Translations under genes and position numbers: made by a program
The notes under the pieces: model-generated
The model's input: only the letters and a program-made list of their open reading frames with translations
What the model was told of the DNA's origin: nothing
The model's database searches: none
DNA from: an uncultured Oscillospiraceae bacterium
Lineage (GTDB): Bacteria > Bacillota > Clostridia > Oscillospirales > Acutalibacteraceae
Direction of reading: 5' to 3'
DNA: 16,115 nt
NCBI GenBank assembly: GCA_910588415.1
Contig: CAJUPK010000043.1
Coordinates: forward strand, 1 to 16,115
Part shown: positions 1-6,566 of the stretch, piece by piece
How positions within the stretch are numbered: position 1 is the first letter of the stretch
Layout: each line of letters opens with the position of its first letter

Positions 1-5
1 CCTCG

Positions 6-23
6 CAGCCTTTGAAAAGGCTG
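6..23. other. Short perfect hairpin at the window edge
   Basis: CAGCCTTT and AAAGGCTG form an 8-bp stem around a 2-base loop. On the plus strand a T5 run begins seven bases after the stem, too far for a textbook intrinsic terminator. On the minus strand no T run follows. It could be a weak terminator or part of a dispersed repeat. The rest of bases 1-114 holds nothing I recognise. Confidence 0.3.
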
Positions 24-102
24 GCGAAACTTTTTCCCTTGCTCTCAAAAAGTATGGTTTTTGCAAAGAATGTGGAGGTTGAAAGGCAGGGCTTGTAAGG
101 TC

Positions 103-137
103 TTGCCAGAGAGGTTAGAGGAAGAGCTCTCTGGCAA
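103..137 (-). other. Inverted repeat spanning the DUF4364 stop codon
   Basis: TTGCCAGAGAG (103-113) and CTCTCTGGCAA (127-137) are perfectly complementary over 11 bp with a 13-base loop. The stop codon of the minus-strand DUF4364 gene (115-117) lies in the loop, so the last codons of the gene form one arm. No T run follows on the minus strand, so this is not a standard intrinsic terminator. It may be a 3' stabilising stem or a Rho-type or processed end. Confidence 0.45.
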
Positions 138-687
138 AGTCCTTGTCTCCCGTCAGGGAGCTGAGCAGCAGTTTGTAGATTACATCCGGGTCACGGTAGA
201 AGTTTTCTTCCACCAGCTGGGCCTGGGCTTGGTCCGGCACACAAAGGGAGACCGTCATCAGGTCCACGCCCTCCCCTCCTGCAATGCGGCAGGTGACTTG
301 GACCCCCTGGCTGGTCTCTTGGCGCTCCACCCGGTTTTCCCGGCGGGAGCGGGCCTCTGCCAAAAGGAGCAGGGCGGCCTCCAGGGCTTTGTCCCGCACG
401 GCCAGGGGCAGGCCAGCGTCTAGCCCAGAGGCAATCTCCCGGCCGGTGGGGGTAATGGTGAAGCCCGCCTCCTGCTGGGCGATGTGCCCCAGCTGTTCCA
501 AAGCGGAGAGGGCGTCCGCGGTCTCAAAGTAATTGGCCAGCGCCCGGCCCTGCAGCACCCGGGAAATATCCTCTCCGGACAAGGGCGCGTTGACACTGGA
601 GAGAAGATAGCAGATCAAAATGCGGATATCATTTTTTGTCCAAAGGCCGCCGGGGTCTACGCCGCCGGTAAAAGCGTCATGCTGCAT
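115..687 (-). CDS. DUF4364 family protein (winged-helix type, probable regulator)
   Basis: The protein has 190 residues when read from the ATG at 687. That ATG sits nine bases after AAAGGAG. An in-frame ATG at 696 directly abuts this ribosome binding site and is unlikely to be used. The N-terminal part (NDIRILICYLLSSVNAPLSGEDIS) reads like the start of a winged helix. The middle (ADALSALEQLGHIAQQEAGFTITPTG) reads like the wing and recognition region, ending in a feature typical of PadR/ArsR-like folds. This length and layout match DUF4364, a family I know from Bacillota and whose function is not established. It is the last gene of the pyk unit, 48 bases after the SPFH gene. A DNA-binding role is inferred from the fold only. 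I am fairly sure of the family and unsure of the job. Confidence 0.75.
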   Translation of the reverse strand: MQHDAFTGGVDPGGLWTKNDIRILICYLLSSVNAPLSGEDISRVLQGRALANYFETADALSALEQLGHIAQQEAGFTITPTGREIASGLDAGLPLAVRDKALEAALLLLAEARSRRENRVERQETSQGVQVTCRIAGGEGVDLMTVSLCVPDQAQAQLVEENFYRDPDVIYKLLLSSLTGDKDFARELFL

Positions 688-735
688 GAGAAGCATCTCC
701 TTTGTCTGGAATGGGATGAAAGAGAAAGGGCTCTC

Positions 736-1689
736 CTAATCTGCGTCGGGGGAGGCGGTGGGCGCGGGAGCGGCTGTTTGGGCAGAGCCGCCCTGGGTGA
801 AGTCGTCCAGGGCAATGATGGTGTCGCTGCCAGTCACGCTGGGCAGGCGGCCGTCCCACTGCTGGATTTTGTAGTAGGCGATCAAAGGCTCGGTCAGCGA
901 GGCGGCGATCTTCTCATTGGCCACCGCCTCTTTCTCGCCTGCATAGGCAGCTGCCTCCGCCTCGATACGGGCCACCTCTGCGGCAGCTTCGGCGTCAATC
1001 ACCCGGCGGGAGGCCTCGGCCTCTTTCTCCATGGTCAGCTGCTCCTGCTCGATCTTGGCCCGGAGCTTTTCCTGCTCTGCCACCTGTTTGGCCTCAATGG
1101 CCTGCACATATACGTCGGAGAAATCAAAGTCAATGATGTTGATGTCCGAGACTGTGATGCCGCTGTCGGAGAGCTTTTCGTTCAGCTCGTCCAGAAGGGC
1201 GGCAGAGATGATGTTCCGGTTGGTGATGCTCTGCTCGGCTGTGTATTGGGCCATAATAGACTTCATCACCTCGTTGACCGCCGGGGTAATCAGCACGTCC
1301 TCATATTGGGTGCCCACGTTTTTAACGATGGAATAGGACTTGCTGGTGTCCACCCGGTAGTTGACTGCCAGGTTGACGTTAACGGTCTGCAGGTCAGAGC
1401 TGAAGGCCTCGGTGGAGACCTCCAGCTTGACAATGCGGTTGTCCATCTTTGTGACAGACTGCCAGGGGGCTTTCAGGTGGAAGCCCTCCTGCAGGACGCT
1501 TTCACTGACCTTGCCAAAGGTGGAGACCACGCCTGTATGCCCAGCGGTGATCACTGTGAAACAGGAGGAGGCAAAGACCAGGACCAGCACGGCCGCCGCA
1601 AGGATGGGCACAATTTTTGGCAGGCTTCTCTTCATCACCGGGTCGCCGTCGGCATTGATATAGGCGGGCTGTTTTTTAAAAAATGACAT
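736..1689 (-). CDS. SPFH/prohibitin (Band 7) membrane protein
   Basis: The 317-residue protein has a short basic N-terminus and one membrane segment at about residues 24-46 (IVPILAAAVLVLVFASSCF). An SPFH domain follows at about 47-215 (HTGVVSTFGKV, EGFHLKAPWQSV, VNVNLAVNYRVD). Then comes an Ala/Glu-rich coiled coil at about 200-270 (VAEQEKLRAKIEQEQL, DAEAAAEVARIEAEAAA) and a low-complexity Thr/Ala/Pro tail. Prohibitin, HflC/HflK and flotillin relatives form oligomeric scaffolds or cages at the membrane and often modulate proteases such as FtsH. No FtsH or NfeD partner gene is next to it here. The start is fixed by AAAGGAG seven bases upstream. The gene begins 12 bases after the coiled-coil repeat gene, so the two are very probably co-transcribed and may act together (inference). 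Confidence 0.9.
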   Translation of the reverse strand: MSFFKKQPAYINADGDPVMKRSLPKIVPILAAAVLVLVFASSCFTVITAGHTGVVSTFGKVSESVLQEGFHLKAPWQSVTKMDNRIVKLEVSTEAFSSDLQTVNVNLAVNYRVDTSKSYSIVKNVGTQYEDVLITPAVNEVMKSIMAQYTAEQSITNRNIISAALLDELNEKLSDSGITVSDINIIDFDFSDVYVQAIEAKQVAEQEKLRAKIEQEQLTMEKEAEASRRVIDAEAAAEVARIEAEAAAYAGEKEAVANEKIAASLTEPLIAYYKIQQWDGRLPSVTGSDTIIALDDFTQGGSAQTAAPAPTASPDAD

Positions 1690-1701
1690 GATTTTCTCCT
1701 T

Positions 1702-2643
1702 TTACGCGGGGGCTTTGCTTTCCAAGACGCTGACGCGGGTCTCCAGACGGTCCACCTTCTGTTCCAGCGCCGCGGTTTCCTGCTTGGCCTCTGTCTGTGT
1801 TTCATGGGCGGCTTTAAGGCCGTCATAGAGAGCGTCGAGTTTAGAGCCGATGCGCACCTCCACCCAGGCCCGGGTGCGGTTCTCTCCTCTGGAAACAGCC
1901 TCGTTGATCATGGCCTCTGTGGTGTCCATGGACTGCTGGAACATTTCCAGCATTTCCTCCTTAAAGGCATCCTGACGTTCCGTCATGCGCTGTTCAACGC
2001 CGTCGATTTGTTCCGCCATGCCCTGCTCGACGCTGTCGATTTTTTCCGTCATACGCTGCTCAACACTGTCGATTTGTTCCGTCATACGCTGTTCAACGCC
2101 GTCGATTTTTTCTGTCATGCGCTGCTCAACGCCGTCGATCTTTTCCGTCATGCCTTGCTCGACGCCGTCGATTTTTTCCGTCATACGCTGCTCAACACTG
2201 TCGATTTGTTCCGTCATACGCTGTTCAACGCCGTCGATTTTTTCCGTCATACGCTGTTCAACGCCGTCGATCTTTTCTGTCATGCGCTGTTCAACGCCAT
2301 CGATCTTTTCTGTCATGCGCTGTTCAACGCCATCGATCTTTTCCGTCATGCCCTGCTCAACGCTGTCGATCTTTTCTGTCATGCGCTGTTCAACGCCGTC
2401 GATCTTTTCCGTCATACGCTGCTCAACGCCATCGATCTGTTCCGCCATACCTTGCTCGACGCCATGGATCCTGTCACTTAATGCGGTAATGCTCTTTAAG
2501 ATCAGTTCCTGCATTTGGTCCATACGATTGTCCATTCGGTCCATGCGCTGGCTCATCTGGTCCATCTGCCGGTTCATCTGGCTGGCCATCTGGTCCATTT
2601 TGCTGTTCATGTTCTCAAACTGCTGCATAATCTCTGGGTCCAT
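1702..2643 (-). CDS. Hendecad-repeat coiled-coil protein
   Basis: I do not recognise a named family. Read from the ATG at 2643, which lies 11 bases after AAAGGAGG, it has 313 residues; an ATG further upstream at 2685 precedes the ribosome binding site and is rejected. Residues 1-60 are methionine-rich, with Met every three or four positions (MDQMASQMNRQMDQM). Residues 61-225 are fifteen near-identical 11-residue units of the form GVEQRMTEKID. Residues 226-313 are a non-repetitive helix ending in a heptad-like segment (LEQKVDRLETRVSVLES). Val, Met and Ile in each unit are spaced 4-4-3, the hallmark of hendecad, right-handed coiled coils. There is no signal peptide or membrane segment, so it is probably cytoplasmic and elongated. 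It lies between pyk and the SPFH gene. A partnership with the SPFH scaffold is possible but unproven. Confidence 0.85.
   Translation of the reverse strand: MDPEIMQQFENMNSKMDQMASQMNRQMDQMSQRMDRMDNRMDQMQELILKSITALSDRIHGVEQGMAEQIDGVEQRMTEKIDGVEQRMTEKIDSVEQGMTEKIDGVEQRMTEKIDGVEQRMTEKIDGVEQRMTEKIDGVEQRMTEQIDSVEQRMTEKIDGVEQGMTEKIDGVEQRMTEKIDGVEQRMTEQIDSVEQRMTEKIDSVEQGMAEQIDGVEQRMTERQDAFKEEMLEMFQQSMDTTEAMINEAVSRGENRTRAWVEVRIGSKLDALYDGLKAAHETQTEAKQETAALEQKVDRLETRVSVLESKAPA
1969..2463 (-). repeat. Fifteen tandem 33-bp units within the coiled-coil gene
   Basis: The stretch is exactly 15 x 33 bp, each unit encoding one GVEQRMTEKID-type hendecad. Units differ at only a few positions: Gly or Ser at 1, Arg or Gly at 5, Thr or Ala at 7, Lys or Gln at 9, plus synonymous third-base changes. 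Blocks of two or more units recur with the same variants, which suggests duplication of multi-unit blocks. Since 33 is a multiple of three, gains and losses keep the frame. Repeat number is therefore likely to vary between strains, and it may also be miscounted in a short-read assembly. Confidence 0.95.
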
Positions 2644-2695
2644 TACAATCCTAACCTCCTTTATAAAAACGTATGGGCTGAGCATAAGCCGCTGT

Positions 2696-4441
2696 TCAGC
2701 ACGCGCTGACCCGGCCGGTCTTTGCGTCCAGGGTGACTACCGCGCCGCCTTTCAAAATACGGGTGGCGTGCTCTGCGCCCGTAATCACGGGCTTATCCAT
2801 GGCCAGGCCCACAATGGCCGCATGGGTGTTCTGGCCCTCCTGCTCTGTAATAATGCCTGAGGCCCGCCGCAGATAGTCCACAATGGAGTTGTCTGTCTCT
2901 GGCACCACAAGGATGTCCCCGTCCCGGAAGCGGTCTTTCAGGTCCTCCAGATGTTTGCACACGCACAGCCGGGCAGAGACCGTCTTCTCTGTAATGCCCT
3001 GTCCGGTGAGCAGCACATGGCCCACCACATGGACCTTCATCATGTTGGTGGTGCCGGAGACCCCCAGGGGCATGCCAGCGGTGATGACCACAATGTCCCC
3101 GCTGTGGACCACCCCGGCCTGCTGAGCGGCGTCCACCGCGTGGTCGAAGAGGGCGTCCGTGTCGTTCTCCTCGGCAATCAGCAGGGGGGTCACGCCCCAG
3201 GAGAGGTTCAGCTGGCGGCAGACGTTCTCTTCGGTGGTGCAGCCCACAATGGGATACAGAGGCCGGAACTTGCTGAGCTGCCGGGCGGTTACCCCGGATT
3301 TTGTCACGGTGATAATGGCCTTGGCACCCAAGTCGTGGGCGGTCGTGCAGGTGGCGTGGGAGATGGCGTTGGTCACGTCAAAGGCAATGTCGCTGTTGTC
3401 CCGGGAGTTGAAGCGGTGGATATAGTCAATGCTGTCCTCGGTCTTCTCGGCAATGCGCACCATGGTCTGCAGGGCCTCCACCGGGTATAGTCCCGCAGCG
3501 GTCTCGCCGGAGAGCATGATGCAGCTGGTGCCGTCATAGATGGCATTGGCCACGTCCGTGGCCTCGGCCCGGGTGGGACGGGGATTCTTCATCATGGAAT
3601 CCAGCATCTGGGTGGCGGTGACCACCTGTTTGCCCGCCATGTAGGATTTTTTGATGAGCTGCTTCTGCAGCACAGGCACATCCTCAAAGGGGATCTCCAC
3701 GCCCATGTCCCCCCGGGCCACCATAATGCCGTCTGCCACCCGCAGAATCTCGTCGATGTTCTCCACGCCCTCCATATTCTCAATCTTGGCGATAATGTTC
3801 ACGGTATGGCACTTGTACTCCTTCAAAATCTGGCGGATCTCCAGAATGTCGGCGGCAGTGCGGGTGAAGGAGGCGGCAATAAAGTCAAAGCCGTTCTCAA
3901 TGCCGAAGATAATATCGGACCGGTCCCGCTCACTGATAAAGGGCATGGAGAGCTTTGTGCCCGGCACATTGATGCCCTTGCGGTTGGAGACCCGGCCGCC
4001 GTTGACCACTGTGCAGACAATGTCTGTGTCGGAGACATGTTCGGCTTTCATCTCCACCAGGCCGTCGTCGATCAGCACCCGGGCGCCGGGCTTCAGGTCC
4101 CGGGGCAGGTCTTTATAGGTGATGGAGACAATCTGGCTGTCCCCAGGCACGTCCCGGGTGGTGAGAGTAAAGGTGTCGCCAGCTTTCAGTTCAATAGGCC
4201 CGCCGGGAAACTCGCCCACCCGGATCTCCGGGCCTTTGGTGTCCAGAATGGTGGCAATGGGCAGCTGCAGCTCTTCCCGCAGGCGCAGAACGGTGTCCAG
4301 CTTTTGCCGGGCGTCCGGATGGTTCAGGTGGGAGAAGTTGAACCGAGCGGCATTCATGCCCCCCAGCATCAGGCGGCGCAGGACGCTCTCGTCCTCTGTG
4401 GCGGGGCCCAGGGTACAGATGATCTTAGTTTTTCTTGTCAT
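2696..4441 (-). CDS. pyk: Pyruvate kinase with extra C-terminal domain
   Basis: The enzyme makes pyruvate and ATP from phosphoenolpyruvate and ADP in the last step of glycolysis, in the cytoplasm. The 581-residue protein opens with TRKTKIICTLGPA. It carries the active-site signature IIAKIENMEGVENIDEIL with the catalytic Lys at residue 219, then DGIMVARGDMGVEIP and the MLDSMMKNPRPTRAEATDVANAI-type nucleotide and metal region. About 110 residues beyond the usual 470 form the extra C-terminal domain of Bacillus-type enzymes. That domain is related to the PEP-utilising swivel domain (ITEQEGQNTHAAIVG, with the Thr-His pair). The ATG at 4441 lies seven to eight bases after AAAGGAG; a GTG three codons upstream is too close to it. 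It is the first gene of a four-gene minus-strand unit. Confidence 0.97.
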   Translation of the reverse strand: MTRKTKIICTLGPATEDESVLRRLMLGGMNAARFNFSHLNHPDARQKLDTVLRLREELQLPIATILDTKGPEIRVGEFPGGPIELKAGDTFTLTTRDVPGDSQIVSITYKDLPRDLKPGARVLIDDGLVEMKAEHVSDTDIVCTVVNGGRVSNRKGINVPGTKLSMPFISERDRSDIIFGIENGFDFIAASFTRTAADILEIRQILKEYKCHTVNIIAKIENMEGVENIDEILRVADGIMVARGDMGVEIPFEDVPVLQKQLIKKSYMAGKQVVTATQMLDSMMKNPRPTRAEATDVANAIYDGTSCIMLSGETAAGLYPVEALQTMVRIAEKTEDSIDYIHRFNSRDNSDIAFDVTNAISHATCTTAHDLGAKAIITVTKSGVTARQLSKFRPLYPIVGCTTEENVCRQLNLSWGVTPLLIAEENDTDALFDHAVDAAQQAGVVHSGDIVVITAGMPLGVSGTTNMMKVHVVGHVLLTGQGITEKTVSARLCVCKHLEDLKDRFRDGDILVVPETDNSIVDYLRRASGIITEQEGQNTHAAIVGLAMDKPVITGAEHATRILKGGAVVTLDAKTGRVSAC

Positions 4442-4486
4442 GGGGAACACTCCTTTAAGGGGGATGGTGGGGATATATCAGAGAGA

Positions 4487-4570
4487 GGGGGAGATTTTCT
4501 CGGGGCTTTGGCGGAGCCACGGTGAACACAGCTCTGCCAAAATGGGGTTGTGGGCAAAGAGAAAATCCCC
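4487..4570 (-). promoter_or_regulatory. Nested stem-loop in the pyk 5' leader
   Basis: Two inverted repeats are nested in the roughly 165-base leader. The outer arms are GGGG-AG-ATTTTCTC (starting at 4488) and GAGAAAATCCCC (4559-4570), 12 pairs with a 2-base bulge. The inner arms are TTTGGCGGAGC (4507-4517) and GCTCTGCCAAA (4531-4541), pairing at 10 of 11 positions. I match it to no known riboswitch class. No T run follows it, so it is not an obvious attenuator. Confidence 0.45.
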
Positions 4571-4576
4571 GCTACA

Positions 4577-4590
4577 CGAATCAGGATTCG
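4577..4590. other. Small palindrome just downstream of the pyk start point
   Basis: CGAATC and GATTCG flank AG. The site falls about 17-30 bases into the predicted pyk transcript, so it could be an operator or a minor hairpin. No regulator can be named. Confidence 0.3.
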
Positions 4591-4613
4591 CTTGCGCAGT
4601 CCGTGCTGCTTAT

Positions 4614-4642
4614 ATTATAGCACACCCACCCGTTCTTTTCCA
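4614..4642 (-). promoter_or_regulatory. Promoter of the pyk operon
   Basis: On the minus strand, TGGAAA (4637-4642, four of six matches to TTGACA) and a perfect TATAAT (4614-4619) are separated by 17 bases. The -10 box is flanked by GTGCT and AGCAC as a small inverted repeat. Transcription would start near 4607, giving a leader of about 165 bases to the pyk ATG. Confidence 0.75.
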
Positions 4643-4680
4643 GGGAAAATATTGTGGGAGCTTTGGGTCCGGATGTGCAA

Positions 4681-4710
4681 AAGAAGAGCAGGCCGCAGCC
4701 CGCTCTTCTT
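4681..4710. terminator. Bidirectional terminator-like hairpin
   Basis: AAGAAGAGC and GCTCTTCTT form a perfect 9-bp stem with a 12-base GC-rich loop. On the plus strand it is followed by GGTTTTT. On the minus strand the 3' arm runs into CTTCTTTT. The only genes that could reach it are on the minus strand, so it most likely ends the glycosyltransferase transcript and insulates the pyk promoter just beyond it. Confidence 0.55.
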
Positions 4711-4989
4711 GGTTTTTAAGATACTCGTCTTGATCTTAGAATAGAGATATTAAGACAAGTTATATATAGTTTAGGGAAACAAAGACCAGCAAATGATAAT
4801 AATGTTGTCTTGTTCTGTATGTCAGAACGGCGGGAGGAAAAGGGCGGGCCGCTGGATGACAGGCCGCTGTTGGACACTTTGTGTCCAAGGCGCTGGCAAG
4901 ATGGGCGGCGTGTGGTTGTGGTCTATAAAAGTACGGAGAGAACATTTGCTTTCTGCTTCCCCGTTTTCTCTGACTTGCCGCAGGCAACG
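4711..4989. other. Non-coding stretch between glycosyltransferase gene and terminator
   Basis: No convincing gene is present. The first 100 bases are AT-rich compared with everything around them (ttatatatag at about 4761). A perfect hairpin TTGGACAC-TTT-GTGTCCAA lies at 4870-4888 without a T run on either side, so it is not an intrinsic terminator. The rest is probably the 3' untranslated region of the glycosyltransferase gene. Confidence 0.5.
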
Positions 4990-6258
4990 TCAATGCCGTC
5001 CATCCAAGTCCCCCAGGCTGACGGCCACGGTGTGGCGGATGGGCTTCCACTCAGCGGAGCCCGCCATGGCCACAGCCAAAGCGGCCATAAAGCTGGCCAT
5101 GAAGAAGGGGTAGGTAAAGCTGAACAGCACCTTGCGGCCAGCCCGGCAAGGGATGCGCCGCCACTCGGTGATCAGGGTCAGCAGACCTGTGACGTACAGC
5201 CCCAGGTATGTGCCGCCCAAAGCGGCCAGGGCGGTCAGGATAACAGAGCCGGTCTCCCGCAGGGAGTCCTGCACAGGGTTGACCAGTCCCACAATAAACA
5301 TCACCAGGTTTAAAATAAAGCCAAGGCCCATGATCAGGGAGGGGGCCAGAGAGTTCATCAGCATGTCATAACAGGCAAAGCTGCCGGAGCCAATCAGGGT
5401 GCGCAGCAGAGTGCGGCCGTTTTTGCTCATGATCTGCATCAGACCCCGCATCCAACGGGCCCGCTGTACAACGGACTGCCGGAAGCTGGAGGGCTGCTCG
5501 TCATAGAGAACAGCGCTGCCGCAGTAGGCCACCTTTTCTCCCCGGCAGATCAGGTCCAGGGTGAACTCCAGGTCTTCGGTCAGGGCAAAGTAGTTCCAGC
5601 CGCCCAGTTTTTCCAAAAGCTGCGAGGAAAACAGGAACCCTGTGCCGGACACTCCGCAGCTGGTGCCCAGGTAGTCCCGGGGACGGTTCAGGTACTCGGA
5701 CTCCCGGAGAAAGTAGATGCCATAGCCAGCGGTGATCCAGTTGTCCCCAAAGTTTTTCGCGTTGCGGTACCCAGTAACCACCTGGCAGCCGTTGGAGAAC
5801 ACTTTGTTCATCTCCGCAATATAGTGGGGGTCCAGCAGATTGTCCGCGTCAAACACAAAAAAGCCGTCGTACTGTTCCTGGGGGCGCTCCTGGGCGATTT
5901 TCGAGAGCAGGAAGTTCAGGGCATAGCCCTTGCCCACCTGGGTTTTGTTGCGGCGCTGCCAAACCGTGGCCCCATGGGCAGCAGCCACAGCAGCAGTGCT
6001 GTCTGTGCAGTTGTCCGCTACCACATAGATGTCCACCAGCCGGGCCGGATACTTTTGGGCCGTGATGCTGTCAATCAGCTGGCCAATCACAGCGGCCTCG
6101 TTCCTGGCGGCAATGAGCACCCCGTAGCGGCGCTGGCCTTTGGCCTGGAAGCTGCGCCCCCGGCCCCGCAGGCGCACCAAAACATAGACCACTTGGTAAC
6201 AGCAGAAGGCGGCAAACACCGCTGCCATAATGAGATTTATATAGGAAAGTGTTTTCAT
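4990..6258 (-). CDS. Family 2 membrane glycosyltransferase
   Basis: The 422-residue protein has an N-terminal membrane helix (about 5-30) and a cytoplasmic GT-A domain (about 44-275). Three or four helices follow (about 293-326, 336-363, 377-400). The full processive GT2 motif set is present: ADN at 81-83, DADN at 137-140, TED at 227-229, and QRARW (QxxRW) at 265-269. This arrangement is shared by synthases of cellulose, hyaluronan, chitin and poly-N-acetylglucosamine, which polymerise a nucleotide sugar and export the chain. The product cannot be read from sequence. The start follows AAAGGA by about ten bases. It stands alone, divergent from the YdcF-like gene. Its upstream region has a tandem 11-bp box and a weak -35, suggesting it needs an activator. 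Confidence 0.9.
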   Translation of the reverse strand: MKTLSYINLIMAAVFAAFCCYQVVYVLVRLRGRGRSFQAKGQRRYGVLIAARNEAAVIGQLIDSITAQKYPARLVDIYVVADNCTDSTAAVAAAHGATVWQRRNKTQVGKGYALNFLLSKIAQERPQEQYDGFFVFDADNLLDPHYIAEMNKVFSNGCQVVTGYRNAKNFGDNWITAGYGIYFLRESEYLNRPRDYLGTSCGVSGTGFLFSSQLLEKLGGWNYFALTEDLEFTLDLICRGEKVAYCGSAVLYDEQPSSFRQSVVQRARWMRGLMQIMSKNGRTLLRTLIGSGSFACYDMLMNSLAPSLIMGLGFILNLVMFIVGLVNPVQDSLRETGSVILTALAALGGTYLGLYVTGLLTLITEWRRIPCRAGRKVLFSFTYPFFMASFMAALAVAMAGSAEWKPIRHTVAVSLGDLDGRH

Positions 6259-6315
6259 GCTGGTTCATCCTTTCGTGCAGCCCGGACTGGGGCTGACTCC
6301 TGTGTGCCTATAAGG

Positions 6316-6368
6316 ATAATATGAACAGATTAAGTACAACAGGATGAATTTCTTACGAATTTCTTACG
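6316..6368 (-). promoter_or_regulatory. Activator-type promoter with tandem VanR/OmpR-like box
   Basis: On the minus strand, two exact copies of the 11-mer GTAAGAAATTC stand head to tail (6346-6367). They are followed by a -35 region with no match to TTGACA and a -10 candidate TATTAT (6316-6321) spaced as expected. Tandem repeats with 11-bp period placed directly upstream of a weak -35 are typical targets of OmpR/PhoB-family response regulators. The motif TCGTAAGAAATT resembles the VanR box as I remember it. The site is 58 bases upstream of the glycosyltransferase ATG. Confidence 0.55.
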
Positions 6369-6509
6369 CAGCCAGAGGCCCGGCCTGGAGACGCCCTCTG
6401 AGCGGTCCAGATGCTGCCGGAAACAGGGGATTTACCCTATGGCAGCACGATGTTAGGAGAGCCCATATTCCGTGGAACCGCCGCCCTGGCTCCGGGGGCA
6501 GTCCGCGGC
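6369..6509. other. Rest of the divergent intergenic region
   Basis: Between the tandem box and the next promoter I see no gene, RNA or repeat. The open frames here have no recognisable protein features. Confidence 0.5.
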
Positions 6510-6538
6510 TTGACAACGGTTTCAGCCTGTGCTATAGT
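6510..6538 (+). promoter_or_regulatory. Promoter of the YdcF-like gene
   Basis: A perfect TTGACA (6510-6515) and TATAGT (6533-6538) are spaced by 17 bases. Transcription would begin near 6545, leaving a leader of about 22 bases that holds the GGGAGG ribosome binding site. This looks like a strong housekeeping-type promoter. Confidence 0.85.
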
Positions 6539-6566
6539 CTATAGTCAAAAGGCGGGAGGTGTCGGT

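Noticed and set aside
2..82. Possible plus-strand C-terminal fragment (LAAFEKAGETFSLALKKYGF...) ending at TGA 80-82
   Set aside because: Two other readings of the same bases are also open and the stretch contains a hairpin. A 26-residue fragment with no known family cannot be supported.
1969..2463. Regularly spaced repeats resembling a CRISPR array
   Set aside because: The 33-bp units are contiguous with no spacers and encode an uninterrupted coiled coil.
1804..2860. Two long plus-strand open frames (225 and 291 codons) across the repeat region
   Set aside because: They are antisense to the 33-bp repeats, which lack stops in those frames because one unit is copied 15 times. They have no ribosome binding site and no plausible protein.
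4870..4888. TTGGACAC-TTT-GTGTCCAA hairpin as a terminator
   Set aside because: No T run follows on either strand. The hairpin at 4681-4710 fits termination better.
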